Of a stretch of 64,000 nucleotides of DNA, positions 22,259 through 35,746 are shown one piece after another. The position numbers and the translations under genes were made by a program. The stretch's first letter is position 1; every line of letters starts with the position of its first letter. The notes beneath the pieces were generated by a model that saw only the letters and a list, made by a program, of their open reading frames with translations, ran no database searches and was not told where the DNA came from. Where the stretch lies: NCBI GenBank assembly GCA_033961575.1, contig CM066735.1:90775449-90839448 (forward strand). The letters run 5' to 3'. The stretch comes from Aselliscus stoliczkanus (taxonomy: Eukaryota > Chordata > Mammalia > Chiroptera > Hipposideridae).

Positions 22259-25200
22259 CTTTAAATTCTGTCTTATTGAGGATCCATGCCTTCCACAGGC
22301 ATCTGTCAAGATCCTGGGGATCTGTCACAGTGCTCAGATGCTGGGAGAAAGGCCCACCTGGTCTTCAGTCATCCATCCACACACATTCGGCTGCTGACCT
22401 GCTGCCATTGCTACTCGTATGGCCCCTTCAGCTCCATAGATCCCTCTACCCTATCACCGCAGTGCACACACTCTGGAAGAATTGACATGAATAACTATTC
22501 TGCTACTTCTAGGGCAGCTCCATAATTTGTACAAAAAGTAGGGAAAAATTTCCTTAATATAAGCTTTTCCCTTTTGTCTGCTGTATCTCTCTTACCTTGT
22601 CATGGTATGTTTTATTTGCTCTTTAATGCTATTCTAAATAAAGAAAAATTCAAAAATTAAATAATTACTATGAATTTAACTGTCCTTTATATTGTGCAAT
22701 GCCAGTTTTAAGTGCAAATAAAGGAGCACCTAACACATACACACCATCCCTAAATTTCACAATTCATCATGTGTAGCTAATACATACATATGTATTTTGC
22801 TTTTACAGAACAGTGGAAACTCTGCACAAAACTAACTCAACTGTTTTTATTTCACTTCTTGATATGTGCACATTCTACCAAGACACTCTACCTTCAGGTT
22901 GCTGATAAGTAAGGAAGGACTGAAACAAAAAGTAACAATGGGTTATCCCGTCATTCCCTTTCCTTCTATGTCATCATTTTCAGCATAGGTGGTTGACTAA
23001 TAAAGGGAGGTATACAAGTAAGAAAGGATAGATCAAATTTCTTCATTGAGGTCATTCCTGTTTCTTAGGGAATTGCCTTCTTTCAGCCTTTGAAGCATCT
23101 TCTAGTTCTGATGGGAAGCATCGTGGCTGTCAGTGGTCCCACTTACTCAGTCACGGACATAACACGTTTATTTAATAGAGTCCACTGGAATTCTCAGCTC
23201 AGGCAACACTGGAAACTGGTCCTTTGCTCCTGCATATGCTCAGTGTTCCCATCAGACTTCACATACAGAACACAAGTTCAAAGACGAAATCATTAAGGTT
23301 TTCAAGAAGGCAGCAGCAGAGCCTTAAATCACCAAGCACGTGGCCCTTCTGAGAGACTACCTCCTCTTCGGACTCTCACTTTCTCCGTAATGTTTCTGTC
23401 CAGGATATTTGTCTCAAGGACCCTCTATTGTATTACTTCTAACTCCACTTTCCCAATTCCAAAGGAATCTTAAGCTAGTTTGGGAGATGGAAGCAAATCT
23501 TTCCCCTTTATTTTTTTTCCTAAACCTGAATCTAGGCCCCCTCCATTCCGCTAAAGCTTAGGCCATTTGCACAGCCCTAAAATGTACACAGGTTTTTGTG
23601 GCCTTGTCTCTGCCCCTACTCTTACTCATTCCCAGGATGGCCACAGCAGAGTTTCCTGGGATCTTCCCTGTGTTTTCTGGAGTCTCACTTCCCTTCTGGA
23701 CATGTCTCGTCTTACCTACTCCTTAGATATATTATGGGTAAAGACTACGTAGCCTAACCTAGCTTCATGTTTTTTTGAGTCTATGGTCCTAAACATTTGT
23801 TTCCAGTTAGCAAAGTCATTAGCCGGGTTGTGCTTCTTAGGACTAAAAAGGTTGCTTTAACTCTCTGGAGGTCTCTTCAAAAAATTTTGCTCTCCAGGGC
23901 TAATACATATGGTTAAATAGAACTGTGTAGGTCAGAATAGCTGGTTTTATGGGAGAGTTAATGAGGCACTGAAAGTTATGTTACTTATCCCTAATGTTGT
24001 AATAAAATATGACTGACACCACATGAATTCCATTTTTTCCTCTAATACACATTCTTATAAAAACTCAAAAAAATAGCTTTTATTAAGAAGAACAGATTTT
24101 GATATTTCTTTTAGTTTCCTCAATAAGTTGCCAGATTTCTGTTAAACACAAATTACATGGATACAGTTAATTATATGCTTAAATGCAAATGCATTTAAAC
24201 TATTTTATTATTACTATCTAAGTCACTCCTCAGAGGCAATGTAAAAACCATATGTAATTGCATAGACTGAAGATACTTTTATTTTAAGGTTTTCTGCCTT
24301 GAGGAAGAAAACTCGTGTAAACTACTAGAGAAACATTTTTCTCCTCAAAACTTTATGAAAAAGCCTATGTAGATTTAAAAAAGAATTCCCCGGTGTGAAT
24401 GTTTGTGGGCTTAGGTGGATGAAGGGAACTTTAGAATCATTTACAATCATTTGTTTGTATAGCCATGGTTCATAGGTGAAGGGGGGAAAAATGCAAAGTA
24501 AAAACCAGTTTAACTGTCTTTCTCTCCTGTATTGTCTCATCAAAGTCAAATTCTCAAAGCCTGACTCTTCCAAGTAATAGCAAATTACTTTGCATTTATA
24601 TCACTACCTGTTTCTTTATCAAAATCGCAGTTGGAAGCATAACAGCAGGAATAAGGACAATTGACAGAAAGTTATATATTTATAAAAGCTGTTACATTAG
24701 GTCACTCCAGAGGGCACCATTTACACTGCATTCTACATCAGGCAACACAGTCACTCTGGTGTTCACTTCCCTGTTGTTTCTTGATGTTTCTTATTATTTC
24801 CAAATTTGGTACAGAGGTTAGGAACATGGCGACTGCTTAGTTTTGAATCTTCCCACTTCTCCTGGAAACCAAATAGAGCACCAAGGAGAACAAAAATAAA
24901 GCCATGAAATACATCTTTGGTGAAAGTAGGAGACAGAGAAAAATCCACAAACTCCAAATTATGTGTAAATGCGGCCAAAAGAAACTGAGACCAAGTCCTG
25001 TGCAGGAAGCTGCCAGATGTAGTGGGGAAGAATAGAGAGTACAGAGGAGGCCTTTTGGTACCAAATGTTAGAAATTCTGAGTGAAAAATATTTTAACAAA
25101 AATTAAATATACAAGGACGTAATTGCTGAAGAGGGAGTAGAAAGACACAAAAGTTCTGAGTGAAACCCAGAAAAGGAAAACTGCAAAAAGTAAGCCCTTT

Positions 25201-25519
25201 TGGGAAAAAAAAAAAAAAGCTGTCTTAAAAGACAGGACCTATGTCTCCTGGTAGCAGCAGCCAGTGAAGTGCCCTAGGCAGTTCAGGGCAGTTCAGAGTC
25301 ATAAAATGACTCTGAAATCCAGGTATGTTCTAGAGCCAGAGGAAGCTAGGCTATACAAAGAACCCTCTTATGAAGAAAGAGCCCATCATGGTAGTAACAA
25401 GGCAGAAATACCTTAGAAACTCACCGGTCTCCACTGCGCACTCCCCTACCCACACTCCACATGTAGAGGAACCACCTTCAAAATAGCTATTTCAGGACAA
25501 TGCAAGTCATTCAAATGTG
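22259..25519. other. Mostly single-copy sequence, no gene recognised
   Basis: Three kilobases with no confident repeat call. Frames at 22276-22525, 23090-23296 and 24325-25064 are short and overlap on opposite strands. A 54-codon frame without a start codon (23163-23327), ending Lys-Lys-Ala-Ala-Ala-Glu-Pro, was inspected and not recognised. Confidence 0.4.
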
Positions 25520-26841
25520 TTAGTAACACAAACAATGAACAGACTTCCAGTTTCAGCCATGACATATAAACAGCTCAGAAATCATTACTCTATCTTTACA
25601 ACAAGAAGAAGCTGAACAAACCAAAAATCAATTACGTATCTTGCATCTGCCAGAATTGAGGTTGCAGAGCAAACCACCTCCCTGAAATCTGGAGAGACAG
25701 GGGAATCTAGAAAATCAGAGGCAAGATCTTCTTACCAGGAGGAGAAGCTGCTAGAAACATAAACTAGTAGGAACACATAAATAGTAATTTTGATGAATTG
25801 CTGGACGCTGAGTGTGAACTAGCTTAAGAAAAAGAAATTCTTGGGGGCCTCAGTCTTAGGGGACCCATACACTTTTGTAAGTTTTATCTCCAGGAACTCG
25901 ATTAGGTTCTCACAGTGAAGAGCCAGAAGGATCCCGTCATCACTCTGAGAAAAGAAAGGAAGATGAGTAACCATTATGAAATATACTCAAAACATTCCCT
26001 GTAACAAAAGCATATTCTCCAAGGGAAAATATATCACCAGAGCTTTATCGCACTCAGGGAAAGCACGTTCTACAACTCCATCCTCCTCTAGCCTAACTAT
26101 CTCAACTAAATAGGAGGTGGAGTGGGGAGCAGAAAAACAGTGGAGAGGGTAAAGGTCAATGGACACAAGCTCATTGAAAGAATGATATTATATTTAATCA
26201 TAATATTATAGAATGCTTTGTTTCACCCACACCAACAGGACACCAGTATAATAATGGCTTACAACTAAAAGAGCTGTAAGATGCCACTCAGGATTTCTTA
26301 GGGAAACCCAAAGACAACAGGGAGACAAAAACAAGGACACTGAAGGAATATGAAGCCTTTGGTAAGTACAGCAACAGCAAACATGAAACATAGCCCCACT
26401 TCAAGTCAGATTAATATAAAGCTTCACATTAAAAGTCAATTTACCTCAGTTCCTACTAACTGATAAATTTTATGTTTGGCTCTCCACCAAAAAAAATATG
26501 AGACATGCTAAAAGGCAAGAAAAAACAGTCTGAAGAGACAAAGTAAGCATCAGAGCCAGACTCAACTATGACACAGATTTTAGAATTATCAGACAGAATT
26601 TAGAATAAATATGATTAATGTGTTAAGGACTCTAATTGAAAAAGTAGACAACATGCAAGACCAGATGGATAATGCAATCAGATAGATGAAAAACTAAGGA
26701 AGAATCAAAAGGAAATGCTAGAAATCAAAAGCTCCATAACAGAAATAAAGAATGCAAATTGTCTTTGATGGCAACATCAGTAGATTGAATATGGCAAGAA
26801 AAAAAATGGTGTGCTTGAATCAGGTCAATAGAAACATCTCA

Positions 26842-27312
26842 GGCCATCTGAGTGGTATGTTGGTTATGAGTTGGCTTGGATGCCAGCTCTGAGCAGTAGG
26901 GCCCGGTTTGGATCCCACATATGAGGGCCAGTGACACTGCCCTGTATAGCTAAGATGGTGAACAACATCTCCACCTGGAATTGGGCTGCTGTGAGTCGCA
27001 GGCAACAGTGTGGGCTGCAGCCTCTGCTGCAGTGAACTACCATGAGCTACAGTGCGTGGCCGCCAGCCAACGTGAGTGGCAGGCAGTCTGTGTGAGCTGC
27101 CAAGAGCCGCTGTAAGCGGCTGTCCACAGGCTGGTGACCGATCTGCCTCACCCAGGAAGAGCGCAATGGTGATACCAACATGGGCCAGTGAAGCAACGTC
27201 CTCCACAACTAGACTGAAGAACAAAAGGACAGCAACTTGTCTGTTCCCCTTCCCCGATTCCCCAACGCTGTTCCCCTTCTCTAATTCCCCAATAAAATGT
27301 TTAAAAAAAAAA
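26842..27312 (+). mobile_element. Long-form tRNA-headed SINE (head + body + C-rich tail)
   Basis: Same head as the short SINEs, with diverged A box and 'ggtttggatccc' B box, then 'cacatatgagggccagtgac'. It then continues through a ~330-bp GC-rich body to 'cctccacaactagactgaag', C-rich pyrimidine tracts, 'ccccaataaaatg' and an A-run. TSD 'agaaacatctca' at 26830-26841 and 'agaagcatctca' at 27313-27324 (one mismatch). Inserted within L1M ORF1 remnants. Confidence 0.9.
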
Positions 27313-28315
27313 AGAAGCATCTCAAACTGAAATGCAAAGAGAAAAAAAAGAATGAAAAAAGAAAAGAAAGAAAGCCAAAATATCCAGAAACTGTGTGGCA
27401 ATTTGCAAATTTATTCTAATTGAATTACCAGAAGGAAAAGACAGAATTGAATAAAAAAAATGTTTGAAAGAAAACGGGTGAAAATTTTCCAAAATTAATG
27501 GCAGACATCAAATCACAGATCCAGGAAACTCAGGGAATATCAAGCAGGATAAATACCAAAATATCTATGCCTACATATATCATATTCAAACTAAAAAAAT
27601 AAATTTAAAAAAAGACAGAGAAAAATTCTTTTAAAAAGTCAAGTAAACAAATAAATAAAATTTACCTGTAAAGTAAAAGATAAGCATAACAGAATACTTA
27701 TTAGAAACCACCTAAGCAAAATGAAAGTGATGTGAAATATTTAGTGGTGAAAGAAAAATACCCCACCAACTTAGAATTCTATAACCAGCAAAATTATCCT
27801 TCAAAAAAGAAGTAAAACTTTCTTAAACAACAATCCAGAAAATTCATTGCAAAAGACTTGCTCTAAAATAAATATTTAAAGAAGTTTTTCAGAGAGAAGA
27901 AAAACAATATTGGCCAGGCACTGACATCTCCATATATGAAGGAAAATCATTAGAGAAGAAATAAATGGAGGTAAAATGCAATGTTTTATTTTTCTTGTTA
28001 GTAATTGATGTAATAGATAAATGGTTATTCAAAGTAATAATAGTAACAACATATTAAGTAATGATAGAATATGGATAAGTAAAATGAATAACAATTCATT
28101 TTAGAGGGAGGATTTGGGAATACTTTATCATAAGTTACCTCCCTTACCCAAGCAGTGGTACAGTTTTATTTGAAAGTAAACTTAGATTAGTTATAAATAT
28201 ATATGGTAATTTCTAGGGCAATCATTTAAAAAATATAATGAAGTATAATTGATATACTAAGAGAGAATATAACATTAAATCATACAATATGCTCAATTCA
28301 CAAAAGGAAAGGCAG

Positions 28316-28438
28316 GGGCAGGCCAAGTGGCGCGGTGGTTAAGAATTGACTTGGGTAGCCAGCAGCCCTGGTTCAGATCTCACATATGAGGGCCAGTGAC
28401 ACTGCCCTCAAAAAAAAAAAAAAAAAAAAAAGAAAAAA
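28316..28438 (+). mobile_element. Short tRNA-derived SINE (head only + poly-A)
   Basis: Head 'gggcaggccaagtggcgc' to 'gggccagtgacactgccct', then a ~29-nt A-tract. Perfect 14-bp TSD 'aaaaggaaaggcag' at 28302-28315 and 28439-28452. Sits between ORF1 and ORF2 remnants of the old L1M. Confidence 0.93.
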
Positions 28439-28499
28439 AAAAGGAAAGGCAGAAAAAGGAGTGGAATAAATAACAAGTGCAACAAATAGAAAATAGCTA

Positions 28500-28806
28500 C
28501 AAATATAGTAGACATTAATCTAACTATATCAATAATCACTTTAAATGTGAATGGTCTAAATATATCAATTAAAAGTCTGAGGTTGTGATAGAGGGTAAAA
28601 AAAGAAAAGAAAACTGTATGTCATCTACAAGAAACTTTAAATATAAGGACTCTTATAGATTAACAGTAAAGGGATGTAGAAAGATATATCATGCTAACAC
28701 TAATCAAAAGAAAATTGGATTAGCTATATTAATTTCAGACAAAGCAGACTTCAGAACAACAAAAATGATGACAAATGAAGAGGAGCATGACATAATGTTA
28801 AAATAG
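28500..28806 (+). pseudogene. L1M ORF2 endonuclease remnant
   Basis: A decayed endonuclease N-terminus is visible: 'ITLNVNG' near 28540, then an open stretch 28585-28806 with 'KDSYRLTVKGCRKIYHANTNQKKIGLAILISDKADF'-like order (here split by its own frame loss). The family protein is the AP-like endonuclease of L1. The piece is part of the 25.5-33.6 kb element and is non-functional. The later RT domain is too decayed to read continuously. Confidence 0.75.
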
Positions 28807-29622
28807 TCAATTCTCCAAGAAGACATAATAATCAACAGTCTAAAAAGAAAAATAATATGACTATATTAATTGATGTTGAAAAGCATTTAACAAAACCCAA
28901 CACTCATTCATGATAAAATTCTCATCAAACTAGGAATAGGGAAAAGTCCTCTACTTGATAAAGAACAATTTATTAAAAACCTACAGCTAAATCATACTTA
29001 ATAGTGAGAAATTAGATGGTTACCCCCTACTACTGGGAAAAAGGAAAGGATGCTCTGCCTCACAACTTCTACATAACTTCATACTAAAACTCCTGGCTAG
29101 TACAATAAGGCAATAAAAGAAAATTAAGATATATAGATTGGGAATGATGAAATAAAGTTGTCCTTGTTTATAGATGACATAATTGTTGTGATTGTAGAAA
29201 ATTCCCCCAGAAAATGTCAACAAAAGACTCATGCAACTAATGAGTTAATATAGTAAGTTCAAAGGATAATATATAGAAATAAATGTTGTTTTCCTACATA
29301 TCAGCAATAAACAATTGGAACTTGATATTAAGGAAATATACCAAAATATGAAATAATTATGTCGTGAATCTAACAAAACATGCATAGTATCTACATGCTG
29401 GAAACTATAAAACTTTGATGAAAGAAGTAAAAGAAAACCTAAATGAATAGATAAATAGTCCATAATAATTAATGGAATACTCAATATTTTAAGATGTCAA
29501 TTATTCCTGACTGATTTATAGACTCAATGCAGTCTCCATCAAAATCCCAGCAAGATATTTTATAGATAAAGTTTCTATGGAAATGTAAAAGATTTGGAAT
29601 AGGTAATATTGAAGAAGGACAA

Positions 29623-30052
29623 TTTTTTTTTTTTAAGATTTTATTGGGGAATTAGGGGTGGGGAATAGCGTTGGAGAATCGGGGAAGGGGAACAGACAAG
29701 TTGTTGTCCTTTGTTCTTCAGTCTAGTTGTGGAGGACCTTACTTCACTGGCCCATGTTGGTATTGTCATTGCGCTCTTCCGGGATGAGGCAGATCGATCG
29801 CCGGCCTCTGGATGGTCACTCGCAGCGGCTATTGGCAGCTCACGCTGGCTGCTGGCCACTCACTGTAGCCTATGGCAGCCCATGCAGCAGGGGCTGCAGC
29901 CTACACCATCGCTGGGGGCTCACAGCCAAGCTCCAGGTGGAGCTGTTGTTAGCTGTAGAGGGCAGTGTCACTGGCCCTCATATGTGGGATCTGAACCGGG
30001 GCCGCTGGCATCCCCAAACCAGCTCTTAACCAATGCGCCACTCAGCCGGCCC
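29623..30052 (-). mobile_element. Long-form tRNA-headed SINE
   Basis: On the minus strand it reads head, GC-rich body, 'actagactgaagaacaaagg', C-rich tail, 'ccccaataaaat', A-run. TSD 'aagaaggacaa' at 29612-29622 and 30053-30063, perfect. Open frames on both strands inside it (e.g. 29711-30070) are products of its GC content, not genes. Inserted in L1M ORF2 remnants. Confidence 0.93.
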
Positions 30053-30283
30053 AAGAAGGACAAAATTTGAAGATTCTTACTACTTAACTTCAGGACTTAC
30101 TACAAAGCTATAGCAATCAAGCCAGTAATATATCAATGAAAGAGTAGACACATACATCTGAGGAACAGGACCTAGAGTCCGGAAATAGACCCCCAAAATA
30201 TAGTCAACTGATATTTCATAAAGGACTAAAAGGAATTAATTACATGGATAAAAAACAGATTTTTCAATGAACTGTGATGTCTA

Positions 30284-30850
30284 TGAGGTCAGACAATTAA
30301 GTTCTAGAACTCATCCTAGACAAAGTGCTCCATACCTCATTGCTGAATATCACTATGGTCACTTCGAAGAACTCCCCTTGGGAAGCCTATGCACCAATGC
30401 CATCGCCTAGGCCACCCTTCAAAGTAATTTTGTAACTCTACTGGAATGGCCATCAGAGCTGTCATCGTATTATCCTTGATGTCCTGAATGTCATCAAAAT
30501 ATCTTCCTTTCAATATTTCCTTTATCTTTGGGTAAAGAAAGACGTTATTGGGGGCCTGATCAGGCAAGTAGGGAGGGTGTTCCAATACAGTTATTTGTTT
30601 ACTGGCTAAAAATTCCCTCATAGACAGTGCCGTGTGAGCTGGTGCATTGTAGTGATGTAAGAACCACGAATTGTTGGCGAAAAGTTCAGGTGGTCTAATT
30701 TTTTCACACAGCTTTTCAGCAGTTCTAAATAGTAAACTTGGTTAACTGTTTGTGCAGTTGGTACAAATTCATAATGAATAATCCCTCTGATATCAAAAAA
30801 GGTTAAGAATATTGTTGCAACAAGTTTGTGAACATAATTATCAGTTTGCA
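30284..30850 (-). mobile_element. Internally deleted mariner (~567 bp), TA-flanked
   Basis: Inverted termini 'gaggtcagacaattaagtt' (left) and 'ataattatcagtttg' (right, diverged), with TA on each side. On the minus strand two overlapping frames (30851-30618 and 30621-30337) encode mariner transposase from 'TFFDIRG' through 'EFLASKQITVLEHPPYLPD' to the C-terminus. The N-terminal DNA-binding domain and the region with the first catalytic Asp are missing. The second catalytic Asp is Tyr (codon at 30649-30651) and a frameshift lies just upstream of it. The third Asp ('YLPD') remains. Dead, non-autonomous copy inserted in the old L1M. Confidence 0.92.
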
Positions 30851-33599
30851 TATATATATAAAAGAAACTTAAACTCAGATCTTAAACTTTGCACAAACAA
30901 ATAATTCAAAATAAATTATAAATCTAATGTAAACTGTAAAACATCTAGAAGAAAACATAGGAGAAAATTCAGGTAACCCTGGGTTTGCTGATGATTTTTT
31001 TAAAGCACCAAAGGCATGATCCAGTAAAGGAAAAAAAATTGAAAAGTGGGATTTCATTCTACTCTGTGAAAGACACTGCCACAACTTGGAGAAAATATTT
31101 GCAAAATACATATCTGATACAAGACTTATATCCAAAATATACATGAACTCTAAAACTCAATAATAAGAAAACAAACAACTAACTTTTGAAAATGGCAAAA
31201 GATCTGAAAAGACACCTCATCAAAGATATACAGATGGCAAATATGTATATAAAAAGATGCTCAAATCCTTTATCATCACGGAATTGCCAAGTAAAACAAG
31301 ATACCTCTATATAACTATTAGAATACCTAAAAAAAATAAAGAAAAAACAAACAAACCTGAAAATACCAATTGCTTTTGAGAATATGGAGAAACAGGGAGG
31401 CTATTGGGAAAAGAGAACTGTACAGCTACTTTGGAAAACAGTTTGGCAGTTTTTTACAAGCTAAACATACTTTCACCATATGGTCTAGCAATTATGTTGA
31501 TTTGAAAATATGTCCACACAAAATCTGCACACGAATGTAGCAGCTTTATTTATAATCACCAAAAACTGGAAGCACCCACAACTACAATAGATTAAAAAAA
31601 AAAATCAGGGCACGGTCACACAATGAAATATTATTTAGCAATAAAAAGGAAGTGTGCAATCCACCCACAGAAAAACATAAATGAGTCTTATAAACATATA
31701 AGTAATATAAGCCAGTCCGAAAAGGCTATATGCTCTATGCTTAAATTATATGACATTTTGCAAAAGGCAAAACTATAGTAATAGCAGAAATATCAGTGGT
31801 TGCCAGCAGTTCAGGAAGAAGGGGGAAGGTTTAAATAAGTGAAGCATAGGGAATTTTTCAGGGAAATAAAAGTATTCTGTATGATATTATAATGGCAGAT
31901 ACATGATACTATGCATTTGTCAAAATCTATAGAACTTTACATCACCAAGAGTGAACTTTAATGTAAGTCAATTTTGAAAAAAATCAGTTAGGATGGAATG
32001 CATAAAGTGAGAATAATGTAACTGTATTAAAATGTATGAAACAATCTTATTAAAGGGAGTGAGGGAGAAAGTTACTGACCTGATTAACATTGGAAAGGAA
32101 GAGAGAATGCAGAATTAAAAGCAATAAAATTGTACAAAACTACTGTATTCTAGTTGATAAAGTTGTTTATCAACAATGAGGGTAAATAATTTATTAACGA
32201 TCTGGTACTACTACACATGAATACTGGAATTAAACAATTAAGTAAATGTTATATATGGCAGAGCCACTGTCGGATCTGTTTCTTACTGTCAGAGTGGAAG
32301 AATACAGATAAGCAAGAGAGAGAGACTTGGAATCATCAATGATGTGATGGATAAACTCATGTTTAGTTCAATATAGACACAGTTTTTACATATAGAAATA
32401 TTTATAGATATGTGTGCATATCCAGATTAGTATACACACATGTATTTCCTTGTTCTCTCATCTGAGAGGGACTAAAAACATCAAAATTCAGAAGTAACAA
32501 TCATACTTAGTGCTGAGAGCTTGATTTATATAATACCATTCTCCAATAAAAGGAACCATAGCTCCTTGGAGAAATGATAGGTTTTCAGATATGGGCAGAA
32601 AATATACAAGATGAGCCTGGAGTATCTTCTAATGCCAGAAACTAATGAAATGCAAATAAATAATCCACAATGATAGGAATATGCCAAAAAGACACAGGAG
32701 TCAACCAAAAGAGTTCTTAATGGCCAAAAGTAGAATAATTTGAGCAACAAAATAAATAAAGTAGTATTGGATTAAACTTAAAGTACAAAATAAATAACCA
32801 TGAGTCAATACTGATATAAATAAATGGTTGAATAAATAAATAAATGGGGGAGAAGAGTCAAATCTCTCACACACAGAAAAATCCCAAATGATTTATATAA
32901 CAATTCTGGCTTCAAGGAGGTAAGCATAACACCTCACCCTTGAAGGTGGCCTCCACATAAGAACTTCTTTCCAAAGAGTACAGTATGGAAAAGAATGGAA
33001 AAATATAACTTTGCAGTAGAGAAACCTGAGAAGCACTACTTTAGTCAGGTGATCAGGGTGAACATCAACAATGATAAGTGATAATATGTACTCTTGATGT
33101 GCTATGATGAAAATGAAACTCTACCTCTTTGGTTTTGCTTCCCAAAACTCATAACCCCAGTATAATCGTGAGAAAAATATCAGACAAATCCCAACTGAGG
33201 GACATTCTACAAAATGCCTGACTTGTATACTTCAAAACTATCAAGATGAACAAAAACAAACGTCTGAGAAACTGTCACTGTCTGGAAACCCAAGGAGAAT
33301 GACAACTAAACGTAATGTTCTATCCTAGATGGGATCCTGGTACAGAAAAAGGTCATTAGGTATAAAAATAAGGAAATCTGAATAATGTATGGACTTTAGT
33401 GAATAATACTGTATCAATATTTGTTCATTAATTGTGACAAGTATACCATACTAATATAAAATGTTAATAATAGTGAAAACTGAGGGTGTGGATATATTGA
33501 AACCCTCTCTACTAATTTTATAATTTTTCCACAAATCTAAAACTACTATTAAAAAGTAAAGTTTATTTAACAAAAAAAGAATCAAAACAGTAAAAATAA

Positions 33600-34800
33600 A
33601 AAAATAATAAAAAAAAAACGATAAACACAACATCCATACAAATGGGCTATTAAAAAACAAAGTGAAAAGACAGCAAAATTCCTACATATAACAATGATAC
33701 TAATATTCCACAAGGAAATTTAAAAATAATTAATGTAGCAAAAAGCAAATATAGGAATCAGAGAAAACGGGGCCAGAAAACAAGAAAAGGTGAAACAGAA
33801 ACTGGTAAAAGAGAAGGAAGAGATCAAATCATTTCTGAATAAATACAAGGAGCACAAAAGAAAAGGCATGCCATAGAAAACACAGAACATAAGGGATGGA
33901 AGAGGAATAAGCAAATAAAATGACACAAAAGTAATAAAACATAAAAAGTTTTCAAAGAAAAAGATAGCTATAGAAGACATAAAACACACTCATAAGTGGA
34001 ATTTCTGGAAAAAAATAACTGAAATAGAACAGAACAAATACAAAAATATAATTCAACAAAACTTTCCTGATATTTAAAAAAAGATCAGGGCTGGCAGAGT
34101 GGCGCATTGGTTAGGAGCTGGCTTGGGACGCCAGTGCCCTGGTTCAGATCTCACATATGAGGACCAGCAACACTGTCTTCTATAGCTAAGGTGGTGAACA
34201 ACAGCTCCACCTGGTTGCCTCTTTAGCTAAGATGGCCTGCGATGGTGTGGGCTGTGGCCTCTGCTGCAGTGGGCTGCCAAAGGCTACAATGAGTGGCTGG
34301 CAGCCAGCATGAGCGACCAGTAGCCAAGGTGAGCTGCCAAGAGCAGCCGTGAGCGACCGTCCAGAGGCCGGCGACCCATCTGCTTCACCCAGAAAGAGCG
34401 CAATGATGATACCAACATGGGCCAGTGAAGCAAGGTCCTCCATAACTAGACTGAAGAACAAAAAAGGACTGCAACTTGTCTGCTCCCCTCCCCCAATTTC
34501 CCAATAAAGTCTTTAAAAAAATAAAATAAAATAAAATAAATTTTATATATGAAGAAGAAACACTGTAAACACAAGTAAAATTAACCCAGTCCAGTTGATG
34601 TTAAGATATATACTATTTAAATTTAAAAAGAAAGAAAGAATCCTTGGGCAGCAAGGTGAGATCAATTCTAAAAAGGGAAGAAAACTAAGATAAGACCTTT
34701 CCACTGCAACGTTTAATACCTGAGCGTGGTGGTCCAAGAATTACAAAATATCAATGAAAAGAATGTGTGGGGCAAGCATTTTTACATTCAACCAGTGTCC
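33600..34800 (+). mobile_element. Second ancient L1 fragment
   Basis: A-rich sense L1-like sequence with 5'/ORF1-like blocks (e.g. around 33.78-34.07 kb and 34.62-34.74 kb), no intact frame, interrupted by the SINE at 34088. Assignment rests on composition and word order; the subfamily is unclear. Confidence 0.45.
34088..34540 (+). mobile_element. Long-form tRNA-headed SINE with (AAAAT)n tail
   Basis: Head 'gggctggcagagtggcgc', B box 'ggttcagatctc', body with repeated 'gagctgccaagagc'-type words, 'ataactagactgaagaac', C-rich tail and 'cccaataaagtc', then A-rich (AAAAT)n to ~34540. It also has a small internal duplication of 'tatagctaaggtgg' / 'tttagctaagatgg' (34180-34230). A TSD is not obvious. 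Confidence 0.88.
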
Positions 34801-35589
34801 TTTAAGAGTAAAGACTGGAAGCAATGAGTTCTGAACATAAAAATTAGAGTGGGTGGGGAGAGGTGTGTAGAGGGAGGTGAGGCTGTGTAGTAGAGGGGAG
34901 GATCAGCCATTTTTTAAATTATTACCAGCAAATGCCTAACTAAAATGTTATCAGAATTATTAAATCATAGATTTCCAAATGGAACATTACTGAGAGAAGT
35001 GATAAAAAAGTAGCTTTTTATCAGATAATCCCATAGCTTCTGTTACACTTCAGTAAAGAAACATGATTTATTGCTTCACACCCTGCCAAGGATTGCTCCA
35101 GAGGTATAAAGATACGTTGATTTAGGAATCATGCAATAAATAAATTGACAGCAGTGTTTTCTGGATTTGGAAAAGGTCATAAACAGACTTTGATAAGTGA
35201 CTCATCTATATTGTTTGTGGCCTACTTATCCATAAGGAAAATACGTAACATAAAAACTGAGCAGTAATAATAATGCTTTAGCTTTCCTAATAATCTAAAT
35301 ATGAGTCTTAATGTTTCAACGTTACTGGAGTACAGTGATACCAGAAGTGTTCTTGACAACACTTTAACAAGATAAATAAAATTTAGTGTAAATGTCCATA
35401 AGTTCAACTTAGTTTGCAAGTCCAAATCTTTAGAGTCACATTATCAAAATTGTTTTTTCTCTTGCTTCATGATTTAAAATTGAATAATCTTTAAGAAGGT
35501 GAGAGTGTATAACTGCTGCTTACGTAAAAGTTTGGTACTCTCCTGGTATCAATACTGGTACCACAATATTATCTGAGAAACTTGTCAGG
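34801..35589. other. Unassigned AT-rich sequence
   Basis: No gene or nameable repeat seen. Confidence 0.45.
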
Positions 35590-35603
35590 CAACAATTATT
35601 TTA

Positions 35604-35732
35604 TTTTATTTTATTTATTTTTATTTTTTAATTTTTTTTGAGGGCAGTGTCACTGGCTCTCACATGTGGGACTGAAGCGGGGCCGCTGACTTCCCAAGCC
35701 AGTGCTTAACCACTGCGCCACTGGGCCGGCCC
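35604..35732 (-). mobile_element. Short tRNA-derived SINE, T-rich tail on plus strand
   Basis: Reverse complement of the head-only SINE ('gggccggcccagtggcgc' on minus) with an interrupted (TTTTA)n/T tail. Perfect 14-bp TSD 'caacaattatttta' at 35590-35603 and 35733-35746. Confidence 0.93.
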
Positions 35733-35746
35733 CAACAATTATTTTA

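Larger units (their letters stand above)
25520..33570 (+). mobile_element. Ancient near-full-length L1M, split by four later insertions
   Basis: In order I see a 5' region (25.5-26.5 kb), ORF1 remnants (about 26.55-27.9 kb, with 'aattaccagaaggaaaagac'), ORF2 endonuclease remnants (28.5-28.8 kb), later ORF2 remnants to ~31.8 kb, and a long 3' UTR. The 3' UTR ends with 'gtatggactttagtgaataa', 'gacaagtataccatacta' and 'acaaatctaaaactactatt'. All frames are broken by many stops. Three SINEs and a mariner, listed separately, interrupt it. Removing them leaves about 6.5 kb, i.e. near full length. Confidence 0.8.

Noticed and set aside
23163..23327. 54-codon frame ending in a Lys/Ala-rich C-terminus
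   Set aside because: No start codon, short, no family recognised; an upstream in-frame stop precedes it.
29711..30070. 119-codon open frame
   Set aside because: Lies entirely within an antisense SINE body; open frames in SINE GC-rich bodies recur at 27076 and 34186.
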